Shown here piece by piece: positions 6,472-15,147 of a stretch of 64,000 nt of DNA (position 1 is the first letter of the stretch; each line of letters begins with the position of its first letter). The DNA is taken from contig CAUJHF010000025.1 in assembly GCA_963204745.1 (NCBI GenBank), positions 1-64,000 on the forward strand, written 5' to 3'. The position numbers were made by a program, and so were the translations under genes. The notes beneath the pieces are model-generated. The model was given only the letters and a program-made list of their open reading frames with translations. It made no database searches and was not told the origin of the DNA. The DNA comes from Pseudomonadota bacterium (lineage in GTDB: Bacteria; Pseudomonadota; Gammaproteobacteria; Steroidobacterales; GCA-2729495).

Positions 6472-8966
6472 ACCTCAAGGTACCGGTCTTTGCCTGGCGC
6501 GCCTTTGTCAGGGATCTGCGCGCCGGCGAACTATCGGTACTGCTCGCCGCGATCGTGCTGGCTGTCACCGCCATGACGGCGGTGAGCTTTTTCACCGATC
6601 GCGTCGGCACCTCCATGAAGGAGCAGGCCAGCCAGGTCCTGGCCGCCGACCTGGTGCTGCGCTCGGCCGCGCCGTTGCCGACGGATTTCCAGGTCGAGGC
6701 GCGGGCACTGGGGCTCGCAACAGCCGAAACGCTGGCTTTCCCCACCGTCGTGCTTTTCGGTGAAGAAACCGCGCTGGCCGCCGTCGATGCGGTGAGCGAG
6801 GGCTACCCCCTGCGCGGCCAGCTCACCATCGCCAATACGCTGTTCGGCGACGGCCGGCCGGCAGAGGGCATTCCCGCACCGGGTGAGGCCTGGGCGGAGC
6901 CTGGGCTGCTCGGGCGTCTCGGTATCGACGTCGGCGCGACACTGACGGTCGGCAACCGGTCGCTGCGCATCACGCAGGTCCTGCAGTACAAGCCCGACCA
7001 GAACATCGGCTTCGTCAATCTCGCGCCGGGGCTGATGGTGAACCTGAGTGATGTGCCGGCGATGGGCGTCGTCAAACCGGGCAGCCGCGTTACCTGGCAC
7101 CAGATGTATGCCGGCCGCGATGCACAGATCGCGAAGTTCCGCGCCAGCATCGAGCCGCGCCTGCGGCCGGATACCAGCCTGCGTGGCCGCGAGGATGCCG
7201 GCGAGCAGATCAACGCTGCCATCGATCGAGCGCAGCGCTTCCTGACGCTGGCTTCACTGGTGACGGTGATACTCGCTGCGGTGGCTGCGGCGATGGCCGC
7301 TCGTCGCTACGCGATGCGACATCTGGACAATATCGCCTTGCTGAAAACACTTGGCGCAAGCCAGCGCTTTGTCGTGGCGGTGACCATGGGCGAGCTCGGC
7401 CTGATCATCGTTGCGACCTCGCTGCTTGGCGTGCTGCTCGGTTATGGCGCGCAGTACGGGTTGGCGGTGATTGCCGCGGAACTTGTCGGTTTTGTACTGC
7501 CGCCTGCAGGGGGGCAGCCCTTTCTGCTCGGCATCCTGACTGCTGCGACGGTCGTCATCGGCTTTGCCCTGCCGCACCTGCTGCGGCTCGGCTCAACGCC
7601 GCCGCTACGCGTGCTGCGCAAGGACCTGCCAGCGCCGCGCCTCAGCGCACTGGCCACCTATGGCACCGCACTTGCGGCGATCGCTGCACTGGTCTTCGTG
7701 ATCGTCAGGGATGCCCTGATGGTTGGCCTGATCGCCGGCGGCCTGGTGGGCATGGCGCTGATTGCCGGCGGTATCGGCTGGCTGCTGGTGCTGGGCCTGG
7801 GACGGTTCCGCGGCGCGGCCGGCATCGCCTGGCGCTATGGACTCGCGAACATCGCGCGGCGTGGCCCGGAAAGCATCGTGCAGATCGTGGCATTCGGTCT
7901 GAGCCTGATGGTGCTGTTGCTGCTCGGCGTGGTGCGCAACGACATACTCGCGACCTGGGAGGAGACCCTGCCGGCCACCGCACCGAATCACTTCATGATC
8001 AATATCGAGTCCGGACAGCTGCCCGGGCTGCGCGCCTTTTTCAGGTCGGAGATCGACCGCGATATGACGGCCTTGCCGCTGATCCGCGGCCGTCTCACCG
8101 CCATCAACGGCCAGCCGGCCGGGGAAATCACCACGCCTGGTGCACAGGGCGCCGCGTTTTTGCAGCGTGAGGCCAACCTGACCTGGATCGCTGCATTGCC
8201 GGCCAGCAATACGGTGACCGACGGAAAATGGTGGGGTAGCGACTATGCCGGGCCACCGCAGGTATCGCTGGATGCGAAACTCGCCGCCAGTCTCGGCGTC
8301 AGTGTCGGCGATATCCTGCGTTTCAACGTGGCGGGGGAAGACATCGAGGCGCCGGTGACCAGTCTGCGCAGTGTCGAGTGGGATTCCTTTCAGCCGAATT
8401 TTTTCGTCGTGCTGTCGCCCGGGCTGGCTGCCGAGCTGCCGCAAACCTGGCTGGCCAGCGTTTACGTACCGCGTGATCGTGTGAAGTTGCTGGGCCGGCT
8501 GGTGCGGGAATTCCCCGGCGTGACCGTGATCGACCTCGAAGTGATCCTCGCCCAGGTGCGCTCGGTCATCGACCGGGCCGCGCTGGCCGTGCAATACGTC
8601 TTTGTCTTTACCCTGCTGGCCGGCCTCGTGGTGCTGCTCGCTGCTGTTCAGATCACCCGCGACGAGCGGCGCTTCGAGAGCGCGATCCTGCACACGCTGG
8701 GTGCTGCGCGACGCAAGATCCTGCAGGGTGTGGCGGTGGAGTTCCTGACGCTGGGCAGCCTGTCCGGAGCGCTCGCCGCTTTTGGCGCCACTGTCCTGGG
8801 CTGGGCGCTGGCTCACTACGCATTCAAGCTGGAGTATGCGGTGAGCCCTCTCCTGTGGCCGCTGGGGCTGGTGGCCGGCGCGCTGATCGTCGGCGTCGCC
8901 GGCACGCTGGCAACGCGCCGTGCGGTCAGTGAGCCGCCTGTTTCAGTACTGCGGGACGGGGCGTAG
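6468..8966 (+). CDS. ybbP: ABC transporter permease with two FtsX domains (YbbP)
   Basis: The protein has 832 residues, the usual size of YbbP. It has an N-terminal membrane helix followed by a MacB-like periplasmic domain, and a first FtsX segment around residues 255-400 (LVTVILAAVAAAMAARRYAMRHLDNIALLKTLGAS). A central membrane part follows, then a second periplasmic domain and a final FtsX segment near 700-832 (ESAILHTLGAARRKIL). The pair of 'LKTLGAS/LHTLGAA' coupling helices is typical. The substrate is unknown; the neighbouring tesA has prompted suggestions of lipid or envelope work. It is translationally coupled to ybbA and followed 2 bp later by a Nudix gene. Confidence 0.92.
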   Translation: MNLKVPVFAWRAFVRDLRAGELSVLLAAIVLAVTAMTAVSFFTDRVGTSMKEQASQVLAADLVLRSAAPLPTDFQVEARALGLATAETLAFPTVVLFGEETALAAVDAVSEGYPLRGQLTIANTLFGDGRPAEGIPAPGEAWAEPGLLGRLGIDVGATLTVGNRSLRITQVLQYKPDQNIGFVNLAPGLMVNLSDVPAMGVVKPGSRVTWHQMYAGRDAQIAKFRASIEPRLRPDTSLRGREDAGEQINAAIDRAQRFLTLASLVTVILAAVAAAMAARRYAMRHLDNIALLKTLGASQRFVVAVTMGELGLIIVATSLLGVLLGYGAQYGLAVIAAELVGFVLPPAGGQPFLLGILTAATVVIGFALPHLLRLGSTPPLRVLRKDLPAPRLSALATYGTALAAIAALVFVIVRDALMVGLIAGGLVGMALIAGGIGWLLVLGLGRFRGAAGIAWRYGLANIARRGPESIVQIVAFGLSLMVLLLLGVVRNDILATWEETLPATAPNHFMINIESGQLPGLRAFFRSEIDRDMTALPLIRGRLTAINGQPAGEITTPGAQGAAFLQREANLTWIAALPASNTVTDGKWWGSDYAGPPQVSLDAKLAASLGVSVGDILRFNVAGEDIEAPVTSLRSVEWDSFQPNFFVVLSPGLAAELPQTWLASVYVPRDRVKLLGRLVREFPGVTVIDLEVILAQVRSVIDRAALAVQYVFVFTLLAGLVVLLAAVQITRDERRFESAILHTLGAARRKILQGVAVEFLTLGSLSGALAAFGATVLGWALAHYAFKLEYAVSPLLWPLGLVAGALIVGVAGTLATRRAVSEPPVSVLRDGA

Positions 8967-8968
8967 GC

Positions 8969-9442
8969 ATGCCGTTGAGGAGACGTGTGACGGGCAGGGT
9001 ACGCAAAGCGGGGCTGGTCTCCTGTGGCGCAATCGTATTGCGAGAAACACCGGAAGGTTGGCGCGTGCTGATGTTGCGTGTGTTCCGGCACTGGGATTTC
9101 CCCAAAGGCCTCATGGAGGCAGGCGAAGTCCATCTGCAGACTGCCCGGCGTGAAGTGCGCGAGGAATCGGGTATCAGCGATCTCGAGTTTCCATGGGGCG
9201 AGAGCTTTGTGGATACCGGTCCCTACAATCGCGGCAAGATTGCCCGCTATTACCTCGCACGTACCGCGCAGTCCGCGGTTACGCTGCTGCCGAGTCCGGA
9301 TACCGGGCGTCCGGAACACAGCGAGTATCGCTGGGTCGCTCTGCCCGAGGGGCACCGGCTGGGTTCACCGCGCGTCAGGCTGGCGCTCAGCTGGGCCGAG
9401 GATGTGCTCAGCAGGGCTGGCGTGATTGCGCCGCCGCCGTAG
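8969..9442 (+). CDS. Nudix hydrolase
   Basis: The protein has 157 residues. A full Nudix box is visible from about residue 47: G, five residues, E, seven residues, then REVREESGI. The surrounding sequence (HWDFPKGLMEAGE upstream, EYRWVALPEG downstream) fits the diadenosine polyphosphate or MutT-like branch (bis(5'-nucleosyl)-tetraphosphatase type). Family members cleave nucleoside diphosphates linked to another moiety; the substrate cannot be told from sequence. The start lies 2 bp after the ybbP stop, so expression with ybbAP is likely. It converges on the AstE-like gene. Confidence 0.88.
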   Translation: MPLRRRVTGRVRKAGLVSCGAIVLRETPEGWRVLMLRVFRHWDFPKGLMEAGEVHLQTARREVREESGISDLEFPWGESFVDTGPYNRGKIARYYLARTAQSAVTLLPSPDTGRPEHSEYRWVALPEGHRLGSPRVRLALSWAEDVLSRAGVIAPPP

Positions 9443-9453
9443 GCGACTTGCCG

Positions 9454-10632
9454 TTATTCTTCCGGCCGCTCGTCGGGCGGTGCCTCCGGTGCCGGCGTTA
9501 TCGACTCGTCCGGTACGGTACTTGCCGCGATGCCGAGGTTGAAGGTGGCAAAGCCGGGCATCACCATCTGGTTCAGCGCCATGCCGATCACCCGCCCCTC
9601 CAGCGGCGAGTAGATCAGGTTCTGCTCGTTGGTGATCGGATCCGTAACAGTTCCGAGCACGTCGCCGGCTTCGACGATCTGGCCCAGCCGCACCAGTGAA
9701 AAAAGCAGTCCGCCGTGATCGGCACGGACCCACTTCGACTGGTAATAAACCGGCCGGGCTTTGCTGAGCAGGTTCACGCGATTGACGATATTCAGCGCAT
9801 CGAGCAGGCGAACGATACCCGCTGTGCCCTCGTGCACCTGCGCCGATTGCAGGCGGCCGGGTTCACCGGCTTCGAGCGTGACTGCCGGTATGCCGGCCTG
9901 GGCCGCGGCATAGCGCAGCGTGCCGGGCCGACCCGCATTGTGCAGCACCAGCATGCCGCCAAAGCCCTTGACGAACTCCCTGACCTTTTCGTTGCGCAGG
10001 TCAGCGCGCAGCTGGGGCAGGTTGGTGCGGTTGAGCGAGCCGGTATGCACATCGACCAGTCCGTCGCAGTGCCGGATGATGCCGTTAAACAGCGACCAGG
10101 CAATTCGTGATGCCGCACTGCCGTTGGGATTGCCCGGAAAGTAACGGTTGAGGTCGCGTCGGTCGGGAAGATAACGCGAGCCGCGACGAAATCCCTGCAG
10201 GTTGACGATCGGTATGCCGATCACCGTGCCGCGAATCCGGGCGGGTTCGAGATCCTGCGTAACGCGGCGCACGATTTCGATACCATTCAGTTCATCGCCG
10301 TGTATCGCACCAGTCAGGCACAGGGTCGGCCCGCTGCCCGTACCGTTGATCACCAGTACCGGTGTGCGATCCGAGCTGCCATCGAAGGCCTGTCCGCCGG
10401 ACCAGAACAGCCGGTGCGTCGAACCTGGCGGAATGGTTTCGCCGAGCAGCTCCATGGTCTGACCGCCGCGCATGCCGTTTGTCTGCGGCGCGACCGGTCC
10501 GTCTCCGTTCTTTGCGGCAGTCGGTGCCTGTTCGGGTGCCGGGGCTGTTGCTGTGACCGGCTTCCGGTCGCAGGCGCTGAGCAGCGCGATGGCGAGCACG
10601 CAGGCGGCCATACAGCGGAATGCCCGGGTCAT
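9454..10632 (-). CDS. succinylglutamate desuccinylase/aspartoacylase-family lipoprotein
   Basis: The protein has 392 residues from the ATG at 10632. It has a lipoprotein signal with lipobox LLSAC near residue 20, then a low-complexity Ala/Pro linker. The M14-related zinc domain contains AIHGDELNGIEIVRR (His and Glu zinc ligands) and VDVHTGS (third ligand). The C-terminal beta domain resembles AstE/AspA relatives with a biotin-like hammerhead. Such proteins are deacylases or carboxypeptidases; an outer-membrane or periplasmic location is inferred from the lipobox. An upstream in-frame ATG at 10674 would push the signal peptide inward and is less likely. Confidence 0.83.
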   Translation of the reverse strand: MTRAFRCMAACVLAIALLSACDRKPVTATAPAPEQAPTAAKNGDGPVAPQTNGMRGGQTMELLGETIPPGSTHRLFWSGGQAFDGSSDRTPVLVINGTGSGPTLCLTGAIHGDELNGIEIVRRVTQDLEPARIRGTVIGIPIVNLQGFRRGSRYLPDRRDLNRYFPGNPNGSAASRIAWSLFNGIIRHCDGLVDVHTGSLNRTNLPQLRADLRNEKVREFVKGFGGMLVLHNAGRPGTLRYAAAQAGIPAVTLEAGEPGRLQSAQVHEGTAGIVRLLDALNIVNRVNLLSKARPVYYQSKWVRADHGGLLFSLVRLGQIVEAGDVLGTVTDPITNEQNLIYSPLEGRVIGMALNQMVMPGFATFNLGIAASTVPDESITPAPEAPPDERPEE

Positions 10633-10897
10633 ATCCGGGCGATTGATGTCATGGGCTGGCGGCAGTTGATTCAAGGTGGGCTTTCTCGATGCGGCAGGCG
10701 GTTATTCCGGGGTCTACAATAAAAACCGGTCGGTGCGGAGCGTCTCGGGCACGATCGGCATATTATTGCGTGACACCGGCCCGCGTTTATGTGAAACGTG
10801 TGCGAGTTCGGCATCAGCAACGGGGCGTAGTCTGGGCTATCGGCGAATTATGGAGAGTGGCCGGGAGAAATTCCGCTCCATGCCGGTCTGACATTTC

Positions 10898-12436
10898 ATG
10901 AAGAGGAAGGTTTTGTTGTCGATGAGCCCGGCAAGAGCAGTTATTCCGGTTCTGCTGCTGACCTTTACCGGTGGCCTGCAGGCGCTCGCCGACGAAGCCT
11001 TGCCGCGGCCTGCCGGGCTGGAACCGGATATCGGTTTCTGGCGGCAGGTCTTCACGGAAGTCTCCAGCACGCAGGTGGTTGTCCACGACAACCGCTATCT
11101 GGGCGTCGTGTACGAGAAATTCGATATTCCGGCCAGTGCCACCGACTCGAGCCGCAGGCGGATGATGGATGCCGCCGCGGCCAGATACGAAGGCATACTT
11201 AAAGCGCTGGCTACCGGCAAGCGTACCGGCTTGAGCGCCGAAGAGGCGCGCGTGCTGGCGCTGTGGTCCGGGCGTGCCGATAACGACAGCCTGCGTGCTG
11301 CCGCCGGCCGGGTCAGAACCCAGCAGGGGCTGGCCGACCGCTTTCAGCAGGGCGTGGTGCGTGCAGGACGCTGGAAGGACCATATCCAGCTGAATCTGCG
11401 CGAAGCCGGCGTGCCCGAGAGTCTCGCGGCACTGCCACATGTCGAGTCCTCATTCGATCCGGAAGCCCGCTCCTTTGTTGGCGCTGCGGGCCTGTGGCAG
11501 TTCACGGCGGGGACCGGGCGCAACTACATGCGTATCGATCAGGTGGTCGATGAACGCCGCGACCCGTTCCGTTCCAGCGAAGCTGCAGCGCGCCTGTTGC
11601 GTTCCAATTACCTCGCCCTGCAATCCTGGCCGCTGGCGATCACCGCTTACAACCATGGTGCCGGCGGCATGCGGCGTGCCGTACGTGAGATGGGCACGAC
11701 CGACATCGAGCCGATCGTTCGCAACTATGGCGGGCCTTCCTTTGGATTTGCCTCGCGTAACTTCTACGTCTCTTTTCTCGCCGCTGATGAAGTCGATCGC
11801 AACCCGCGGAAGTTTTTCGGCAACCTTCAGCCCGAACCGCCCGAGCGCGGCACGACCATCGTGCTGGCTGACCATGTGCGGGCGGATACCCTGGAGCGCA
11901 GCCTCGGTGTTTCGCGCGAGACCCTGCAGACCTACAACCCGGCCCTCCTGTCACCGGTCTGGTCCGGCCGCAGGGAGGTGCCGCGTGGCTTCACCCTGCG
12001 CTTGCCTGAGGGTGCAGCCGATGCGAAGACGGTGGCCCGGCTGGCGGCTGCTGATCCGGAGGCCGAACGCGAGCGGGCACGGAAGGCGGCGCTCAGCACT
12101 GCCACCCACCGCGTGCGCAGTGGTGAGACCCTGTCCGGAATCGCTCAGCGTTATGGCACCTCGTCCTCACGGCTCGCTGCACTCAACAGTCTCTCGAAAA
12201 AGAACCTGATCCGCGTCGGCCAGGTCCTGAAGCTGCCGGGCGATGCACGCGCCGCTGCCGGCCGGGGCGGGAGCCCCTCAACCTATGTGGTCAGACGCGG
12301 TGATTCGCTGGGCAGCATTGCCAGGCGTACCGGTGTGACGCAGCGCCAGCTTATGGCGCTCAATTCGCTGGATAATCCGCACCGTATCTATCCCGGCCAG
12401 CGTTTGCGGCTGACGGCCGCGCCCGGAGGCGGCTGA
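10898..12436 (+). CDS. mltD: membrane-bound lytic murein transglycosylase with LysM repeats
   Basis: The protein has 512 residues. A signal peptide comes first. A family-1 lytic transglycosylase domain lies around 165-310, with catalytic Glu in [11 protein letters not shown] (about residue 183), then GAAGLWQFT and AYNHGAGG. A degenerate LysM-like segment sits at about 325-375, and there are two clear LysM domains at about 403-447 ([13 protein letters not shown]) and 463-507 ([13 protein letters not shown]). MltD cleaves the MurNAc-GlcNAc bond with formation of 1,6-anhydroMurNAc; LysM binds peptidoglycan. The next gene starts 3 bp later and is also a cell-wall enzyme, so they form an envelope operon with ppnN. 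Confidence 0.93.
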   Translation: MKRKVLLSMSPARAVIPVLLLTFTGGLQALADEALPRPAGLEPDIGFWRQVFTEVSSTQVVVHDNRYLGVVYEKFDIPASATDSSRRRMMDAAAARYEGILKALATGKRTGLSAEEARVLALWSGRADNDSLRAAAGRVRTQQGLADRFQQGVVRAGRWKDHIQLNLREAGVPESLAALPHVESSFDPEARSFVGAAGLWQFTAGTGRNYMRIDQVVDERRDPFRSSEAAARLLRSNYLALQSWPLAITAYNHGAGGMRRAVREMGTTDIEPIVRNYGGPSFGFASRNFYVSFLAADEVDRNPRKFFGNLQPEPPERGTTIVLADHVRADTLERSLGVSRETLQTYNPALLSPVWSGRREVPRGFTLRLPEGAADAKTVARLAAADPEAERERARKAALSTATHRVRSGETLSGIAQRYGTSSSRLAALNSLSKKNLIRVGQVLKLPGDARAAAGRGGSPSTYVVRRGDSLGSIARRTGVTQRQLMALNSLDNPHRIYPGQRLRLTAAPGGG

Positions 12437-12439
12437 ATT

Positions 12440-12955
12440 ATGGTCTTGCGGCGTATCTTGCTGAACAGCGGTTGTGTCGCTGTGCTGAGCGGCCTGCTGA
12501 TGTCGGTCAGCGCCGGTGCCTCGACACTGGAGGTTGCCGACCGGATCGTGGTGCGCAAGTCCGAACGCAAGCTCCTGCTGCTGCGCGGTGAGCGGGTTTT
12601 GCGCAGCATCGATGTTGCCCTGGGCCTGTCGCCGACGGGGCCGAAACTCCGCGAAGGCGATTTCCGTACGCCCGAGGGCAGTTACCGGCTTGCCGGACGC
12701 AATGTGAACAGCGACTACTACCTCGCCCTGAAGGTCTCCTATCCGAATCCGGTCGATCAGCAGCGCGCTGCGGCGGAAGGCGTGTCGCCCGGCGGGCTGA
12801 TCATGATCCATGGCCAGCCGAACCGGCCGACGAAGCCCCTCGAGTATTACCAGAAGAACGACTGGACGAACGGCTGCATCGCCGTGTCCAATTCCGACAT
12901 GGTGGATATCTGGCTGATGACGCCTGACGATACGCCGATCCAGATCCTGCCCTGA
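12440..12955 (+). CDS. L,D-transpeptidase (YkuD-family)
   Basis: The protein has 171 residues. The signal peptide is followed by a YkuD domain with the catalytic block IMIHGQPN (His) and DWTNGCIAVSN (nucleophilic Cys at about 145). Enzymes of this fold make 3-3 or protein-peptidoglycan crosslinks in the periplasm. This one is short, without LysM or other binding domains, like the ErfK/YafK-type proteins; in YafK-like members the reaction can be hydrolysis of the Lpp-peptidoglycan link rather than crosslinking. The gene starts 3 bp after mltD and is immediately followed, with no gap, by ppnN. Confidence 0.88.
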   Translation: MVLRRILLNSGCVAVLSGLLMSVSAGASTLEVADRIVVRKSERKLLLLRGERVLRSIDVALGLSPTGPKLREGDFRTPEGSYRLAGRNVNSDYYLALKVSYPNPVDQQRAAAEGVSPGGLIMIHGQPNRPTKPLEYYQKNDWTNGCIAVSNSDMVDIWLMTPDDTPIQILP

Positions 12956-14323
12956 ATGAAATCGCGGACCGTTATCGAGGTCATGCCGGAAGGCGCACTC
13001 GAGGTGCTTTCCCAGCATGAAGTTGACCGCCTGCGCAGCACCGGCGAGGGTGGCTATCACGAGTTGCTGCGCCGCTGCGCGCTCGCCGTGCTGAATTCCG
13101 GTGCCGAGACCGACGACACCCGGGAAGTGCTCGAGCGCTACCGGGATTTCGAGATCAGCATCGTGCAGCAGGATCGCGGCGTGAAGCTCGCGCTCACCGA
13201 TGCTCCGGAGACGGCCTTTGTCGACGGCCAGATGATCCGCGGCATCCGTGAACTGTTGTTCGCCGTCCTGCGCGACGTGATCTACATAAACAACGAGTTC
13301 ACGGTTTCCGGCCAGTTCGATCTCAACAGCACCTACGGCATCACCAACGCGGTCTTTCACGTTCTGCGCAATGCCGGCGCACTGCGCCCCGGCGCCGACC
13401 TCAACGTGGTGGTGTGCTGGGGCGGTCATTCCATCGGTCGCGAGGAATACGAATACACGAAGGAAACCGGCTACCAGCTGGGGCTGCGCAAGCTGAACGT
13501 ATGCACCGGTTGCGGTGCGGGCGCGATGAAGGGACCGATGAAAGGCGCGACCATCGGCCACGCCAAGCAGCGCATCCGCAACGGCCGCTACATCGGGCTC
13601 ACCGAGCCCGGCATCATCGCTGCGGAGTCGCCGAATCCGATCGTCAACGAGCTGGTGATCATGCCGGACATGGAGAAGCGTCTGGAGGGCTTCATCCGCC
13701 TCGCCCACTCGATCATCATCTTCCCCGGTGGGGCCGGTACCGCGGAAGAGATCCTGTTTCTGCTTGGCATCCTTCTGCATCCCGATAACGCGGATATTCC
13801 CCTGCCGATGATCCTTACCGGTCCCGAGTCGAGCCGACCCTATCTGGAGCGCATCGATGCCTTTATCGGTGCGACGCTCGGGGCCGAAGCGCAGAAGCGC
13901 TACTCGATGATCATCGGCGACCCGGCAGCCGCCGCCGCCTGGGCGCAGACCAGAATGCAGCATGTGCGCGATTACAGGCGCAGCCAGAGCGATGCCTACT
14001 ACTTCAACTGGCGTCTGACCATAGACCCGGTCTTTCAGCGGCCATTCGTCGCCACACATGAGGCGATGGCGGCGCTTGAGATACGGCGTGACCTGCCGCC
14101 CGCGGTACTGGCAGCGAACCTGCGCCGCGCCTTCTCCGGCATCGTCAGCGGCAATATCCGCGAGGAAGGTATCCGTGCGATCGAAGAGCACGGGCCATTC
14201 GAGATTCGCGGCGATCGCAGCGTACTTGCCGAACTCGACGGTCTGCTGCGCGCTTTCGTCGCACAGCACCGCATGCGCCTGCCCGGGCGCGCATATGTGC
14301 CCTGCTACCGCGTGGTGATCTGA
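12956..14323 (+). CDS. ppnN: pyrimidine/purine nucleotide 5'-monophosphate nucleosidase (LOG family)
   Basis: The protein has 455 residues, essentially the same length as E. coli PpnN (YgdH). A characteristic N-terminal domain comes first (VIEVMPEGALEVLSQHEV), then the LOG/Rossmann core with GHSIGREEYEYTKETGY, CTGCGAGAMKGPMKGA and the nucleotide-binding PGGAGTAEEI (about 257-266), then the C-terminal PpnN-specific domain. The family enzyme hydrolyses NMPs to base plus ribose 5-phosphate and in E. coli is stimulated by (p)ppGpp. The ATG abuts the L,D-transpeptidase TGA directly, implying translational coupling with two wall enzymes; whether that is functional is unknown. Confidence 0.93.
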   Translation: MKSRTVIEVMPEGALEVLSQHEVDRLRSTGEGGYHELLRRCALAVLNSGAETDDTREVLERYRDFEISIVQQDRGVKLALTDAPETAFVDGQMIRGIRELLFAVLRDVIYINNEFTVSGQFDLNSTYGITNAVFHVLRNAGALRPGADLNVVVCWGGHSIGREEYEYTKETGYQLGLRKLNVCTGCGAGAMKGPMKGATIGHAKQRIRNGRYIGLTEPGIIAAESPNPIVNELVIMPDMEKRLEGFIRLAHSIIIFPGGAGTAEEILFLLGILLHPDNADIPLPMILTGPESSRPYLERIDAFIGATLGAEAQKRYSMIIGDPAAAAAWAQTRMQHVRDYRRSQSDAYYFNWRLTIDPVFQRPFVATHEAMAALEIRRDLPPAVLAANLRRAFSGIVSGNIREEGIRAIEEHGPFEIRGDRSVLAELDGLLRAFVAQHRMRLPGRAYVPCYRVVI

Positions 14324-14476
14324 GCGCGATTTTACGATTGCTGCCGCTTTGCGCGACGCCGTCGACACCTGCGATGTGTAGCGTTCGCGGTGCATTTGGC
14401 CTGTGAACCAATTCCTTCCGGTAGAGGCGGCACGTCGCCACGATTCGCCCAACGCTGGATTCCCGGGAAACTTCAC

Positions 14477-14767
14477 ATGACCGATCAGAAGAGTCAGTCG
14501 CTCAGTTCGCGCTATCCGGAACTGCATGACGACAAATCCGGTGGCACGCACAATCGCATGTCGCCACAGACCGACCACCGCAGCCCAGGTCTCGCCGCCC
14601 AGAATGGCAAGGAGGTCACCAACTGGGACGCTTACCGGCGATGGCTGGGCCGTATGCAGTTGCCGGACAAGCGCCGCACCGCGATGGATCCGTCCCTCTA
14701 TACCTGGAAGGGATACCGGAGCTGGGCGGACAAGGTTCGCCGCGACTGGACTTCGGAAGAAAAGTAG
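14477..14767 (+). CDS. small conserved-looking hypothetical protein
   Basis: The protein has 96 residues and is hydrophilic, with no signal peptide or membrane segment. It is rich in charged and aromatic residues toward the C-terminus (NWDAYRRWLGRM, YTWKGYRSWADKVRRDW), where regularly spaced Trp/Tyr/Arg suggest a small helical nucleic-acid- or protein-binding domain. The N-terminal half looks disordered. I recognise no family. It is flanked by about 150 bp without other genes on the left and by another small ORF on the right, then the htpG heat-shock promoter. The start is the first ATG of the conserved-looking frame. Confidence 0.6.
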   Translation: MTDQKSQSLSSRYPELHDDKSGGTHNRMSPQTDHRSPGLAAQNGKEVTNWDAYRRWLGRMQLPDKRRTAMDPSLYTWKGYRSWADKVRRDWTSEEK

Positions 14768-14812
14768 CTGATTCCGTGCCGGGAACGTCCGGCTCTGCAC
14801 CAAAACCAGAAT

Positions 14813-15031
14813 ATGTCTGACAACGAAAACGAGCAAACTTCCTTCAGAAATGCAGATACCCTGCACCGCAGGGCGTGGATCGACAGGGCACTGTCGGGTG
14901 TCCGCGGGCGTCTGCATCCGGACGACGAGAGTGATCTGGCCGCGGCGGCGCCACCGCCGGTGACTGGCCCCGAAACGCTCCCGCCCGCCCGCCCGCACCT
15001 GTACGTCGTCCGTAACCGGGCCAGCCGCTGA
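14813..15031 (+). CDS. possible small hypothetical protein
   Basis: An ORF of 72 residues starts at the ATG at 14813. It is hydrophilic, with an acidic N-terminus (MSDNENEQTSF), a middle segment RRAWIDRALSGVRGRL that could form an amphipathic helix, and a Pro/Ala-rich linker ending in HLYVVRNRASR. I see no Shine-Dalgarno motif at a good distance. It is placed directly after the 96-residue gene on the same strand. It could be real or a chance frame in GC-rich DNA; the MSDNE-type start and absence of odd composition make it plausible. Confidence 0.35.
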   Translation: MSDNENEQTSFRNADTLHRRAWIDRALSGVRGRLHPDDESDLAAAAPPPVTGPETLPPARPHLYVVRNRASR

Positions 15032-15056
15032 AGCGAGGCCGTGTTCCGGCCTGCAC

Positions 15057-15083
15057 CTTGAATTTCCGGCAACTGCCCCTATA
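15057..15083 (+). promoter_or_regulatory. sigma-32 (RpoH) heat-shock promoter of htpG
   Basis: The -35 element CTTGAA (15057-15062) and -10 element CCCCTATA (15076-15083) are separated by 13 bp. This matches the sigma-32 consensus (CTTGAA, 13-15 bp, CCCCATnT) very closely. It lies about 65 bp before the htpG start codon, a normal leader length. No comparable sigma-70 pair stands out in the same interval. Confidence 0.85.
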
Positions 15084-15147
15084 AAGGCAGTTCACCGGAG
15101 CGGCCCTTGAGCCTGCTCCCTGAAGAAAACGCAGGCCAGGTACTTCC

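Noticed and set aside
12278..14998. 906-residue open frame on the minus strand
   Set aside because: It is antisense to mltD, the L,D-transpeptidase, ppnN and the 96-residue gene. Its composition (His/Arg/Gln/Gly-rich, no motifs) is that of a coding shadow in GC-rich DNA.
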